Positions 18,765 through 26,820 of a stretch of DNA of 64,000 bases are shown piece by piece. The position numbers and the translations under genes are program-made. The stretch is from UMGS1491 sp944380925 (lineage in GTDB: Bacteria > Bacillota > Clostridia > Oscillospirales > Acutalibacteraceae), in the NCBI GenBank assembly GCA_944380925.1, contig CALWJD010000002.1, positions 1-64,000 on the forward strand, written 5' to 3'. Numbering within the stretch: the first letter of the stretch is position 1; each line of letters begins with the position of its first letter. Below the pieces are notes generated by a model, which saw only the letters and a list, made by a program, of their open reading frames with translations, was not told where the DNA came from and did no database searches.

Positions 18765-19139
18765 ATGGATTTTTCGTTAACCAGACCCATAAAATTTACT
18801 TCAAAAACAAAAGGACCACATTCTAAACCAAGGCAGCCGAAGCTACCGAAAATACAAAAAGATTCGTCTTCCGCCACCACAAATCCCACATGTTCAAAGA
18901 TGCGCGAGTGTGAATATTGCAAAAGACCTTGTCCTTTTTTTCTAAAATCCTGCATAGGTATATGTGAAGATTGCCAAAAAGAAATAGTTGGATATGTATG
19001 CCAAGTTTGCCGCTCAAATATTGTTGCAGGTACAATACCAAATAATAAAACAACGACTCGGAAAAAGTGTCCCGAATGCGAAAAATCCGCAAAAGCAGCA
19101 GAGTTACTTTCTAAACTTAGGCACGGCAAAATCAATTAA
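18765..19139 (+). CDS. Cys-rich double zinc-ribbon protein
   Basis: About 124 residues if started at ATG 18765 (a TTG lies at 18735). The first half is Lys/Pro/Ser-rich. The second half holds CEYC, CEDC, CQVC and CPEC pairs, suggesting two zinc-ribbon knuckles. No clear ribosome site precedes either start. The frame is continuous with the signal-peptide ORF upstream except for one TAA at 18702. Function unknown. Confidence 0.5.
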   Translation: MDFSLTRPIKFTSKTKGPHSKPRQPKLPKIQKDSSSATTNPTCSKMRECEYCKRPCPFFLKSCIGICEDCQKEIVGYVCQVCRSNIVAGTIPNNKTTTRKKCPECEKSAKAAELLSKLRHGKIN

Positions 19140-19210
19140 CAATGGTATCTAAATTAAAGTTCTGCCATACTCAAATAGTGATTTTCATCTAAAAATATAA
19201 TATACAAAAG

Positions 19211-19240
19211 GCCACCGGTTTTTCCGGTGGCTTCTTCTTT
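19211..19240 (+). terminator. Strong terminator between convergent genes
   Basis: Perfect 8-bp stem GCCACCGG / CCGGTGGC with a TTTTT loop and a TTCTTCTTT tail. It can also serve the leftward gene at 19255. Confidence 0.85.
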
Positions 19241-19254
19241 CAAGTATTTACCTA

Positions 19255-20454
19255 TTAATAATAAACCTTAACAGGTTTTCTTCCAAACTTCATGCACTTC
19301 ATGGTCGAACTCATATATATATCCACAACCGCTCTACCGCTCCTGAGTGCTCCCCCTGTATCTGATGCTATTCCATTCCATAAAACTTTACCGTCATTAG
19401 ATACAACTTTTACCTTGCTGCCATAAGGAATCAAATGCGGATCCACCGCTATGGTTACCCCTTCAACCGGCACTGTTCCGGTAGAAGTTCTTGCTCCTCT
19501 TGAGGCGGTATATGCTGTTGCCGAACCACTTATGCAGCGCTTACCACTACAAGTATCGCTAGCTATGCTCGCCCTCTTAGATCCGGACGGCTTCACATTA
19601 TCATTCCCGGGAACCTGTTTTGTGCCCTTTATCACTATTTCATTTATCGGCTGAGAAATTATTTTGGAATTTATTTCTTTCGAATCAATAACCTCTCCGT
19701 CTTTTAGTTTTTCTCTCACCGTTATTTCCCTTGAACCATTTCTGCCCGCACGAGAAACTTGGCTGTCACAATCATTTAAAAGGTTGCTCCTTTTAACTTC
19801 GGTTTTAAACGGAATGTCTTCAGTCTTTTCAACCTCACGGTAAGTAATACGATTAATCGTTAGTACCAAACCATCATAAATATTTGAAGATACATCTGCA
19901 TCAATCAAATCTTCCGAAGAAAACGGTATTCCCAAATAGTTAAGGGTGTCATTTACGGAACCTTCCGGAGCAAAATACTCCTTGGTCTCACCATCGGCGT
20001 TTATGGTTACTTTAAACTTTTTGCCCACCACTATTGAAATATCGGCAAAAAGCTCTTGCGATTCAGAAAAATTAAGCGTATCACGATCTTTTTCTGAAAT
20101 CTGAAGCTCATCCAAAACATCCTTGACGGTACCGGATGACTTCTTTAGCATTATCTTCTGGTCATCTTTAAAAACATTTACATCGAATGCTCTTTTAACA
20201 TCAAGCTTTAAGCTTCCGTCCACTTCGTCATATCTTTCTACCGAATCGTTCGAACCGAGCTTTACGCCCACTTGATTCAAAATTCTATCTGTATCACTAT
20301 TTAGCGTCATGGTGGAAATCGTGCTGTTATCAACATTAACATCCACTTTTCGGCTAAGCGCTCTTACCGAGTATATCGAAGTCGTATATACAACACCAAT
20401 GAGCATTAGCGCAACAGATTTCTTAATCTTTTTGCCCTTTGTAAATTTTATCAT
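19255..20454 (-). CDS. yabE: YabE-like G5/3D domain cell-wall protein
   Basis: 399 residues. N-terminal signal anchor (VALMLIGVVYTTSIYSV), then two DUF348/YabE-type domains (about 40-200), a G5 domain (about 205-275, ending INEIVIKG) and a C-terminal 3D domain with IAVDPHLIPYGSKV, IASDTGG and VDIYM providing the three Asp. 3D domains occur in lytic transglycosylase-type peptidoglycan enzymes, as in Rpf-related proteins. The TATAAT-like promoter at 20565-20593 gives a 5' leader of about 100 bases. Confidence 0.9.
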   Translation of the reverse strand: MIKFTKGKKIKKSVALMLIGVVYTTSIYSVRALSRKVDVNVDNSTISTMTLNSDTDRILNQVGVKLGSNDSVERYDEVDGSLKLDVKRAFDVNVFKDDQKIMLKKSSGTVKDVLDELQISEKDRDTLNFSESQELFADISIVVGKKFKVTINADGETKEYFAPEGSVNDTLNYLGIPFSSEDLIDADVSSNIYDGLVLTINRITYREVEKTEDIPFKTEVKRSNLLNDCDSQVSRAGRNGSREITVREKLKDGEVIDSKEINSKIISQPINEIVIKGTKQVPGNDNVKPSGSKRASIASDTCSGKRCISGSATAYTASRGARTSTGTVPVEGVTIAVDPHLIPYGSKVKVVSNDGKVLWNGIASDTGGALRSGRAVVDIYMSSTMKCMKFGRKPVKVYY

Positions 20455-20907
20455 AAATTATCCTCCATTCTATATAGATCACGCCTTTCAAAACACATAT
20501 TCCGTAACCACTGCTTAAAAATTTGTAACCTAAATTTTATGAATTTAAATCGCTGACGTACTCCATGTTATTAAACACGTTGCTTATTGTCAAGAAACTT
20601 AAAATATATTTTTTGTGTAAAGTGCCGAACGCAGTTTAATGGCTACCGTTTTTTTAAATAAAAAAAGTTAAAATAAAATATTTTAATGTATATTTTTGCA
20701 TTACATTTGCAATTTAGTGCGGATTTGTTTGTAAAATGTGCCGAAATACAATAGTTACATTTTGGTTACAAAAAATTACGCACATATATCGCTATTTTCG
20801 CCCGGAAAACGCACTTTATCAAAACAATCCGACCTTGAATATATTTAGTTAATAAGAGTGTTTTAAAAAACAAATTTACCAAAGCTTACTTTTTAGGAGG
20901 ATTGATT
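20455..20907. other. 453-bp divergent intergenic region
   Basis: No ORF. It holds the leftward yabE promoter (20565-20593) and the rightward signals for the DUF11 gene. The GGTTAC motif recurs on both strands near 20510-20530 and 20763, and the centre (20640-20700) is an AT tract. I looked for c-di-AMP (ydaO) riboswitch boxes because that riboswitch often controls Rpf/YabE-type genes, and did not find them. Confidence 0.5.
20565..20593 (-). promoter_or_regulatory. Promoter of the yabE-like gene
   Basis: On the minus strand TTGACA (20593-20588) and TAACAT (20570-20565) with a 17-base spacer, about 110 bases upstream of the ATG. Confidence 0.7.
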
Positions 20908-21786
20908 ATGTCAGACCAAATTTCAAACACAACTTCCATATCATTTGAATACGGCTTAGAAAAATCAGTGCATACAATAAATAACACTACTGCAACCGCA
21001 ACCATGAGCAAATCAATGGATATATCCATAACTTCGCTTGAAAAAGACTACTATATAGATAAGCCTATTACGTACCTTATAACCATAGTAAACAACGGGA
21101 CAAAAACAAACCCACTTACACTCAAGTGCAATTTGGGAACGTATAAAAGAAAATCAGGCGGCAAAAATATTATTGTCACACCACTTAGTTATAGCGGACA
21201 ATCGTATTTATATATAAACGGAGTATTTAAAAGCCAAATCACTCCGGAAATTAAAACTAACGAGATAGTTTTTTCTCTCCCGCCAATAGCGGAAAAATCC
21301 AATCTACTGCTAATATATAAAACCGGTGTAAATACTTTTGCACCGCTTGAGTTAAACTCAAAAATTAAAACAATCATATCTGCCAAACTATCCGAAACCG
21401 AAAATCTTTTGGAAACTTCCCATACCATACCTGTTGCCGAAAAAGCAGATATAAAAATTTCCAAAAGTATCGTTCCACAAATGTTTTCGCAAGGGGAAAC
21501 ACTATCATATAACATAAGTATATATAACTATGGAAATGCATCGGCAGAAAACATAAAAATAACGGATACTTTTGAGCCTCCCCCAATTTTGACAAGCATA
21601 AAAATAAACGAAAAAGAAATATCACCACTTGACTATTCTTACACAGATGGTATATTTAACTTGCCGACCTATGGTTCAGGTTTGAAAATAAGTGTCCCGC
21701 ATGCAAAATTTGAAACTAACGAAAACACCGGCGCAACATCGGTTCTACCGAGTGTTACAAACGTAGTTGTCTCAGGGGTGCTTTAG
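20908..21786 (+). CDS. DUF11 repeat-domain protein
   Basis: 292 residues. Beta-rich; the C-terminal DUF11 domain (about 195-290) has SYNISIYNYGNASAENIKIT and DTFEPPPILTSI, and a weaker similar domain lies before it (YLITIVNNGTKTNPLTLKC). DUF11 modules are typical of cell-surface or spore-surface proteins, but no signal peptide or anchor is present, so localisation is open. TAGGAGG lies 7 bases before ATG 20908, excluding the TTG at 20902. Confidence 0.8.
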   Translation: MSDQISNTTSISFEYGLEKSVHTINNTTATATMSKSMDISITSLEKDYYIDKPITYLITIVNNGTKTNPLTLKCNLGTYKRKSGGKNIIVTPLSYSGQSYLYINGVFKSQITPEIKTNEIVFSLPPIAEKSNLLLIYKTGVNTFAPLELNSKIKTIISAKLSETENLLETSHTIPVAEKADIKISKSIVPQMFSQGETLSYNISIYNYGNASAENIKITDTFEPPPILTSIKINEKEISPLDYSYTDGIFNLPTYGSGLKISVPHAKFETNENTGATSVLPSVTNVVVSGVL

Positions 21787-21896
21787 CCAATTATTTTTAC
21801 AGTTTGAAAATTTTAAAAAATAGTTTATATATTAATGAGTTATGTTTTAAAAAAATGTACAAGCTTTTTTAAAATGGTTTTTATATATAAAAAATG

Positions 21897-21925
21897 TTGA
21901 CTTGTTTTTTGAGTTAGTATATACT
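21897..21925 (+). promoter_or_regulatory. Strong promoter of the tRNA-like/zinc-ribbon unit
   Basis: TTGACT at 21897-21902 and TATACT at 21920-21925, 17-base spacer. Transcription should start about 21932, just upstream of the tRNA-like element. Confidence 0.75.
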
Positions 21926-21945
21926 TTATTCAAACATTGATATAT

Positions 21946-22017
21946 GCCCAAGTAGCTTAGTGTAGTAGAGCGTTGTATTTTTAATCAGAGGTGTCGGTGC
22001 AAACCCGTCCTGGGGCA
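21946..22017 (+). ncRNA. Degenerate tRNA-Lys(UUU)-like element in an mRNA leader
   Basis: A 72-base cloverleaf-like segment. The acceptor arms GCCCAAG / CTGGGGC pair with one A-G mismatch, and the D stem GCTT / GAGC pairs. The anticodon loop TTTTTAA and its 3' side TCAGA match ordinary tRNA-Lys, but the 5' side TTGTA leaves two mismatches. The T loop is TGCAAAC (U55 replaced by G) and the D loop lacks the GG pair. No CCA is encoded. It is unlikely to be a normal elongator tRNA. It ends 31 bases before the zinc-ribbon ATG, and no promoter or terminator is seen between them. It could be a tRNA pseudogene, a regulatory tRNA mimic or a non-translational tRNA. Confidence 0.5.
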
Positions 22018-22048
22018 AAAATTTTAATCCAAAGCGAGGTATATCCAG

Positions 22049-22372
22049 ATGTACGAAGACAAAACCCTTACTTGCAAAGAATGCGGAAACGAATTTGTTT
22101 TCACAGCAGGCGAACAAGAATTTTATGCAGAAAAAGGTTTCACAAATGAACCTCAAAGATGCGAAGCTTGCCGTGATGCTCGCAAAAATGCAAACAGACA
22201 GAATCGCGAAATGTTCATAGCTGAATGTGCAACTTGCGGCGGCGAAGCCAAAGTTCCTTTCAAGCCCCGTGAAGATCGTCCTGTATATTGCAGCGAATGC
22301 TTTGCAAAAATGCGCGAAGAAAAGTCACAGGAGCAAGAAAACACGGAAGCAGCTCCCGAAACTGCAGAATAG
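22049..22372 (+). CDS. Zinc-ribbon domain protein
   Basis: 107 residues with two Cys-pair modules. The first is CKECGNEF...CEAC (about 9-45); the second is CATC...CSEC (about 60-85). A Glu-rich tail follows. The first module is the widespread 'probable zinc-ribbon' type (CxxCG with FTAGEQEFYAEKGF between knuckles). A small cytosolic nucleic-acid- or protein-binding factor is likely; its specific role is unknown. ATG start with GAGGT 9 bases upstream. Its leader contains the tRNA-like element. Confidence 0.85.
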   Translation: MYEDKTLTCKECGNEFVFTAGEQEFYAEKGFTNEPQRCEACRDARKNANRQNREMFIAECATCGGEAKVPFKPREDRPVYCSECFAKMREEKSQEQENTEAAPETAE

Positions 22373-22391
22373 TTTTGAATTTTTATTCGCT

Positions 22392-22426
22392 AAAAAGCTA
22401 CGTTTAATTCGTAGCTTTTTTAATTT
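22392..22426 (+). terminator. Terminator after the zinc-ribbon gene
   Basis: 11-bp stem AAAAAGCTACG / CGTAGCTTTTT with a 7-base loop and a T-rich tail. Confidence 0.9.
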
Positions 22427-22447
22427 TTTACTGATAGAGAGAACAAA

Positions 22448-23137
22448 ATGACAGAATTTAGAAAAAGTATTGCACTAAGCCAAAGATTATTAAAATGTGC
22501 GGAAATGATAACGCCTAATACTAAAATTGCAGATATCGGAACGGATCACGCATATGTTCCGATTTATCTTGCTTTAAATAAAAAAATCACCCACGCTATT
22601 GCTTCCGACTTGCGTCAAGGCCCGATTGAGCACGCCAATCAAAATATAATAGCTTACAACCTTGAAAATATGATAGAAACGCGTCTATCGGACGGCCTTG
22701 AAAATATATCCGAAAATGAAGTAGATGAGGTACTCATAGCAGGTCTTGGCGGAAACATAATTATAAACATTTTAGAAAAAGTCCACTGGAAAAATAAACG
22801 CTTTGTAATCCAGCCCATGAAATACGAACGACGCTTGCGGCAGTACATGGCAAAGTCAGGTTATAATCTTATAAGTGAAAAGGCCGTAATATGCTCAAAA
22901 AAAGTTTATACTGTTATGGAAGTTGTTTTTACGGGTAAAAAATATAACATCAGTCCGGAAGAAGAATATATCGGAAAAATTATTCCAAATAAACATGACC
23001 CCTCGTCTATCGCCTACATAAAAAAGCAAATAAAAGACCTTGAAAATCGCAAAAAAGGCGCCAACGCTTGCAAATTATATGAAAAAGAAAAACGTTTTGA
23101 AAATATAATAAAAAATCTATCAAACGCCATAAGTTAG
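22448..23137 (+). CDS. trmK: tRNA (adenine(22)-N1)-methyltransferase
   Basis: 229-residue class I SAM-dependent methyltransferase of the TrmK/YqfN family. SAM motif IADIGTDHAYVPIYLAL (about 28-44), SDLRQGPIEHA, and the EVLIAGLGGNIIINIL segment with the family's GMGG-like loop. It makes m1A22 in bacterial tRNAs. It is followed 12 bases later by the Nif3-family gene, the conserved trmK-yqfO pair. Confidence 0.94.
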   Translation: MTEFRKSIALSQRLLKCAEMITPNTKIADIGTDHAYVPIYLALNKKITHAIASDLRQGPIEHANQNIIAYNLENMIETRLSDGLENISENEVDEVLIAGLGGNIIINILEKVHWKNKRFVIQPMKYERRLRQYMAKSGYNLISEKAVICSKKVYTVMEVVFTGKKYNISPEEEYIGKIIPNKHDPSSIAYIKKQIKDLENRKKGANACKLYEKEKRFENIIKNLSNAIS

Positions 23138-23149
23138 GAGAAGTTATAG

Positions 23150-23914
23150 ATGACCACAATTAAACAAATATATGATTTTTTAAACGATTTTGCTCCATTT
23201 GAAAATTCACTTAGCTTTGATAACACAGGATTGCTAATCGGCAACTTTGAAACAGAAGTAAAAAAAGCATTAGTTGCGCTTGATATAACTTCTAAAGTTA
23301 TAGATGAAGCAGTAAGTATGGGAGCTAATCTTATAATTACCCACCACCCGATAATATTTAAACCGCTAAAAAATTTAAAATTTGATGATATCGCCTCAAA
23401 AATGATAATAAATGGTATAAATGCAATATGCGCCCATACAAATTTAGACGTTGCCCCAAAGGGTGTTAATTTCCAGCTGGCTAAAAGATTAAACCTTTCA
23501 AACTTAATCCCTCTTACACATGAAGAAAACCAACCAATGGGGCTGGTCGGCACCTTAGAAAAAGAAATGGCGCCCAAAGAATTTGCAGAATTTGTAAAAG
23601 AAAATTTAGAGTGTAACGGTTTGCGGTATACAGGCACTAATAGAAAAATCAAAAAAGTTGGAGTTTGCTCGGGCTCAGGCGGATGTTTTGTAAAAGAAGC
23701 GAAAAAACAGCATTGCGATGCTTTTGTAACGGGAGAAATCAAACACAGTGATATACTGCTTGCCGGTGAACTTGATTTAATGATTGTTGATGCCGGTCAC
23801 TATAAAACAGAAAACGTTATAATCGAGCCGCTTTGCAATGAACTCTCAAAGCAGTTCAAGGACGTGGATTTTGCCACAAGCAAGAAATTTACCGACAATA
23901 TAAACTATCTTTAA
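23150..23914 (+). CDS. yqfO: Nif3-like dinuclear metal-centre protein
   Basis: 254 residues of the DUF34/NIF3 family. Metal-site motifs are ITHHPIIFKPLKNL (about 64-77), CAHTNLDVAPKGVN (about 93-106) and DAGHYKTE near residue 215. No enzymatic role is settled for the family. TAGGAGAAG precedes the ATG. Bacillus YqfO has an inserted PII-like domain; this protein is the shorter form without it. Confidence 0.93.
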   Translation: MTTIKQIYDFLNDFAPFENSLSFDNTGLLIGNFETEVKKALVALDITSKVIDEAVSMGANLIITHHPIIFKPLKNLKFDDIASKMIINGINAICAHTNLDVAPKGVNFQLAKRLNLSNLIPLTHEENQPMGLVGTLEKEMAPKEFAEFVKENLECNGLRYTGTNRKIKKVGVCSGSGGCFVKEAKKQHCDAFVTGEIKHSDILLAGELDLMIVDAGHYKTENVIIEPLCNELSKQFKDVDFATSKKFTDNINYL

Positions 23915-24012
23915 ATGGTAATCAATCCAAAATATTGAAAAACTATTCTTGGCATTATATAATATATTGGTTTGGCAATTTTAAAAAGACAATCAATATG
24001 GAGGAAAGTTTA

Positions 24013-25449
24013 TTGAAAGACTCATATGAATCTCCTTTATCGAAAAGATATGCAAGTACTGAAATGAATTATATATTTTCGGCAAACAACAAATTTACTC
24101 TTTGGAGAAAATTATGGATTGCTCTTGCAGAAGCCGAAAAGGAATTGGGGCTTGACATCTCCGATGAGCAGATAAACGAGATGAAAAGCAATGTTCAAAA
24201 TATAAATTATGAAGATGCGGAAGCAAGAGAAAAAGAGGTTCGGCATGATGTAATGTCCCACGTTTATGCCTTTGGAAAACAATGCCCAAAAGCCGCTCCT
24301 ATTATTCATTTGGGGGCAACCTCATGCTTTGTGGGAGATAACACCGATATTATAATAATGCATCAAGCTTTAGATGTTATAAAATCAAAAGTTATAAAGG
24401 TAATTGATTTACTTTCAAAATTTGCTCTTAAATATAAAAGCATTCCAACCCTATCTTTTACTCATTTCCAGCCTGCTCAACCAACAACGGTCGGAAAAAG
24501 AGCAACTCTTTGGATTCAGGATTTAATGATGGATATGGACTGCCTTTCGTATGCTCAAAAATCTTTAAAACTGCTCGGCTGTAAAGGTACAACGGGTACA
24601 CAGGCAAGCTTTTTAGCTCTTTTTGATAATGATGACGAAAAGGTAAAAAAACTGGAAGAAAAGATAGCAGAAAAAATGGGTGGCTTTAAATGTTTTGAAG
24701 TTTCAGGACAAACTTATACCAGAAAACTCGATAGCTTAGTGCTTTCATCGCTATCTTTTGTTGCACAAAGCGCCGCAAAGTTTTCAAATGATATAAGACT
24801 GTTACAGCACCTTAAAGAAATCGAAGAACCTTTTGAAAAAAATCAAATCGGCTCCTCTGCAATGCCGTATAAAAGAAACCCCATGCGCTGCGAGCGCATT
24901 GCCGCACTTGCAAGATTTGTAATAGCAAATTCCTTAAATGCCCCACTTACTGCCTCTGCACAGTGGTTTGAACGTACGCTCGATGATTCCGCAAACAGGC
25001 GGCTTTCAATATCGGAATCGTTCTTGGCATTAGATGGAATACTTGGCATATATATTAACGTAGCAAATGGATTAGTGGTCAATGAAAAAATAATAGAAAA
25101 CCATTTGAAAGATGAACTTCAGTTTATGTCCACGGAAACAATTCTGATGGAAGCCGTAAAATCAGGCGGAAACCGCCAAACACTACATGAAAAAATTCGT
25201 AAATACTCTATGGAAGAATCTGCATCAATAAAAGAATTCGGATATGAAAACAACTTGCTCGAAAAGATTCTTGCCGACGAGGATTTTAATCTTTCAAAAA
25301 AGCAAATCGAGAAAATTAAAGATCCCAAAAACTACATAGGAAGGGCTCCCGAGCAAACCGAAGAATATATAACAAACACTGTTTTACCGTTTCTTGAAAA
25401 AAACAAAGAATACGATAATATTACAGAAGATAATCAAGTTAATGTTTAA
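24013..25449 (+). CDS. purB: Adenylosuccinate lyase
   Basis: 478 residues of the fumarase/aspartase superfamily. It cleaves SAICAR and adenylosuccinate in purine synthesis. Signature GSSAMPYKRNPMRCE (about residues 278-292); also HLGATSCFVGDNTD and THFQPAQPTTVGKR. The open frame extends upstream to 23935, but GGAGG at 24000-24004 lies 8 bases before the TTG at 24013, which gives a normal N-terminus (LKDSYESPLSKRYAS). It opens the purB-purA-glmS-guaA run. Confidence 0.95.
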   Translation: MKDSYESPLSKRYASTEMNYIFSANNKFTLWRKLWIALAEAEKELGLDISDEQINEMKSNVQNINYEDAEAREKEVRHDVMSHVYAFGKQCPKAAPIIHLGATSCFVGDNTDIIIMHQALDVIKSKVIKVIDLLSKFALKYKSIPTLSFTHFQPAQPTTVGKRATLWIQDLMMDMDCLSYAQKSLKLLGCKGTTGTQASFLALFDNDDEKVKKLEEKIAEKMGGFKCFEVSGQTYTRKLDSLVLSSLSFVAQSAAKFSNDIRLLQHLKEIEEPFEKNQIGSSAMPYKRNPMRCERIAALARFVIANSLNAPLTASAQWFERTLDDSANRRLSISESFLALDGILGIYINVANGLVVNEKIIENHLKDELQFMSTETILMEAVKSGGNRQTLHEKIRKYSMEESASIKEFGYENNLLEKILADEDFNLSKKQIEKIKDPKNYIGRAPEQTEEYITNTVLPFLEKNKEYDNITEDNQVNV

Positions 25450-25475
25450 GTTTAAAAATTTTGGAGTGAATAATT

Positions 25476-26753
25476 ATGATAAAAGCAATAGTTGGCGCCA
25501 ATTGGGGCGATGAAGGGAAAGGAAAAATAACTGACTGTTTGGCAAGCGAGTCGGATATAGTCATAAGATTTCAGGGAGGGAGCAACGCAGGGCACACTAT
25601 AATAAACAATTACGGAAAGTTTGCGCTGCACCAACTGCCTTCGGGTGTGTTCTATCAAAACATAACAAATGTAATAGGCAACGGAGTTGCGCTGAGCGTT
25701 GAAAACTTAGAAAAAGAGCTACAAATGCTAAAAGACGCAAATATACCAATGCCAAATCTTTTGATTTCAGATCGTACACAAATCGTTATGCCATATCATA
25801 AACTTTTTGACGTATATGAAGAAGAAAGGCTGTTTTCAAAAAAATTCGGTTCAACAAAATCAGGTATTGCACCTTTTTATTCAGATAAAGCATCAAAAAT
25901 CGGAATTCAAGTAGGTCAATTATTCGAAGATTTACAAGAACTGCGTGAAAAATTAGAAAATATACTATCTATTAAGAACACTTTACTTGAACATCTTTAT
26001 AAAAAACCAATTCTAAATATAGATGAGATTTTTGAAAAATTAATGCATTATAAAGAAGTGTTAAAGCCATTCGTTGGCGACAGCGCTGCGTTTATATATG
26101 AGGCCGTAAAAAGCGGTAAAAATATTTTGCTCGAAGGTCAGCTTGGCGCCCTCAAAGATATGGATTTCGGAATATATCCGATGGTGACATCTTCAAACAC
26201 AATTGCAGGCTACGGCGCCGTGGGGGCAGGCATTCCGCCCTACGAAATAAAAGAAATCATAACGGTTGTTAAAGCTTATTCAAGCGCTGTGGGAGCCGGA
26301 GAATTTGTAAGTGAAATATTTGGAGAAGAAGCCGATGAGCTCCGAAAACGCGGCGGAGATTGCGGAGAATACGGCGCAACTACGGGAAGGCCGCGCCGAA
26401 TGGGCTGGCTTGATTTAGTCGCCACCAGCTATGGATGCCGAGTTCAAGGTGCCACAATGATTGCATTTACAGTTCTTGACGCACTTGGATATTTAGACGA
26501 AATAAAAGTATGTACGGGCTACGAAATAGACGGCAAAGTCACGCAAAACTTCCCGGCGCCGTATAAACTTAAATATGCAAAACCCGTATACGAAACCTTA
26601 CCCGGCTGGAAATGCGATATATCAAATATTAAAAATTATTCTGATCTGCCCGAAGAATGCAAAAACTATATAAAATTTGCGGAAGAATATATCGGTATTC
26701 CAATTAAAATATTATCAAACGGACCATCAAGAGATAATATAATTTACAGATAA
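25476..26753 (+). CDS. purA: Adenylosuccinate synthetase
   Basis: 425-residue GTP-dependent enzyme that joins IMP and aspartate. N-terminal P-loop-like GANWGDEGKGKITD and GGSNAGHT; later ATTGRPRRMGWLD and the NGPSRDN C-terminal motif. TTGGAGTGA precedes the ATG. It lies 26 bases after purB and acts on the preceding step, so both enzymes convert IMP to AMP from one transcript. Confidence 0.96.
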   Translation: MIKAIVGANWGDEGKGKITDCLASESDIVIRFQGGSNAGHTIINNYGKFALHQLPSGVFYQNITNVIGNGVALSVENLEKELQMLKDANIPMPNLLISDRTQIVMPYHKLFDVYEEERLFSKKFGSTKSGIAPFYSDKASKIGIQVGQLFEDLQELREKLENILSIKNTLLEHLYKKPILNIDEIFEKLMHYKEVLKPFVGDSAAFIYEAVKSGKNILLEGQLGALKDMDFGIYPMVTSSNTIAGYGAVGAGIPPYEIKEIITVVKAYSSAVGAGEFVSEIFGEEADELRKRGGDCGEYGATTGRPRRMGWLDLVATSYGCRVQGATMIAFTVLDALGYLDEIKVCTGYEIDGKVTQNFPAPYKLKYAKPVYETLPGWKCDISNIKNYSDLPEECKNYIKFAEEYIGIPIKILSNGPSRDNIIYR

Positions 26754-26820
26754 AATAAATACCTGTATAATTAAAGTATCTGAAAATCAATCTACAATAA
26801 CTCAAGGAGTGTATAAAAGT

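Noticed and set aside
20455..20907. c-di-AMP (ydaO) riboswitch in the yabE leader
   Set aside because: The family is often linked to such genes, but the conserved boxes are not visible in the about 100-base leader.
21946..22017. Functional tRNA-Lys
   Set aside because: Two anticodon-stem mismatches, a T-stem mismatch, G55 and no D-loop GG pair make ordinary translation unlikely.
26754..26820. glmS ribozyme upstream of glmS
   Set aside because: The gap is 67 bases, too short for the ribozyme core, and no typical core sequence is seen.
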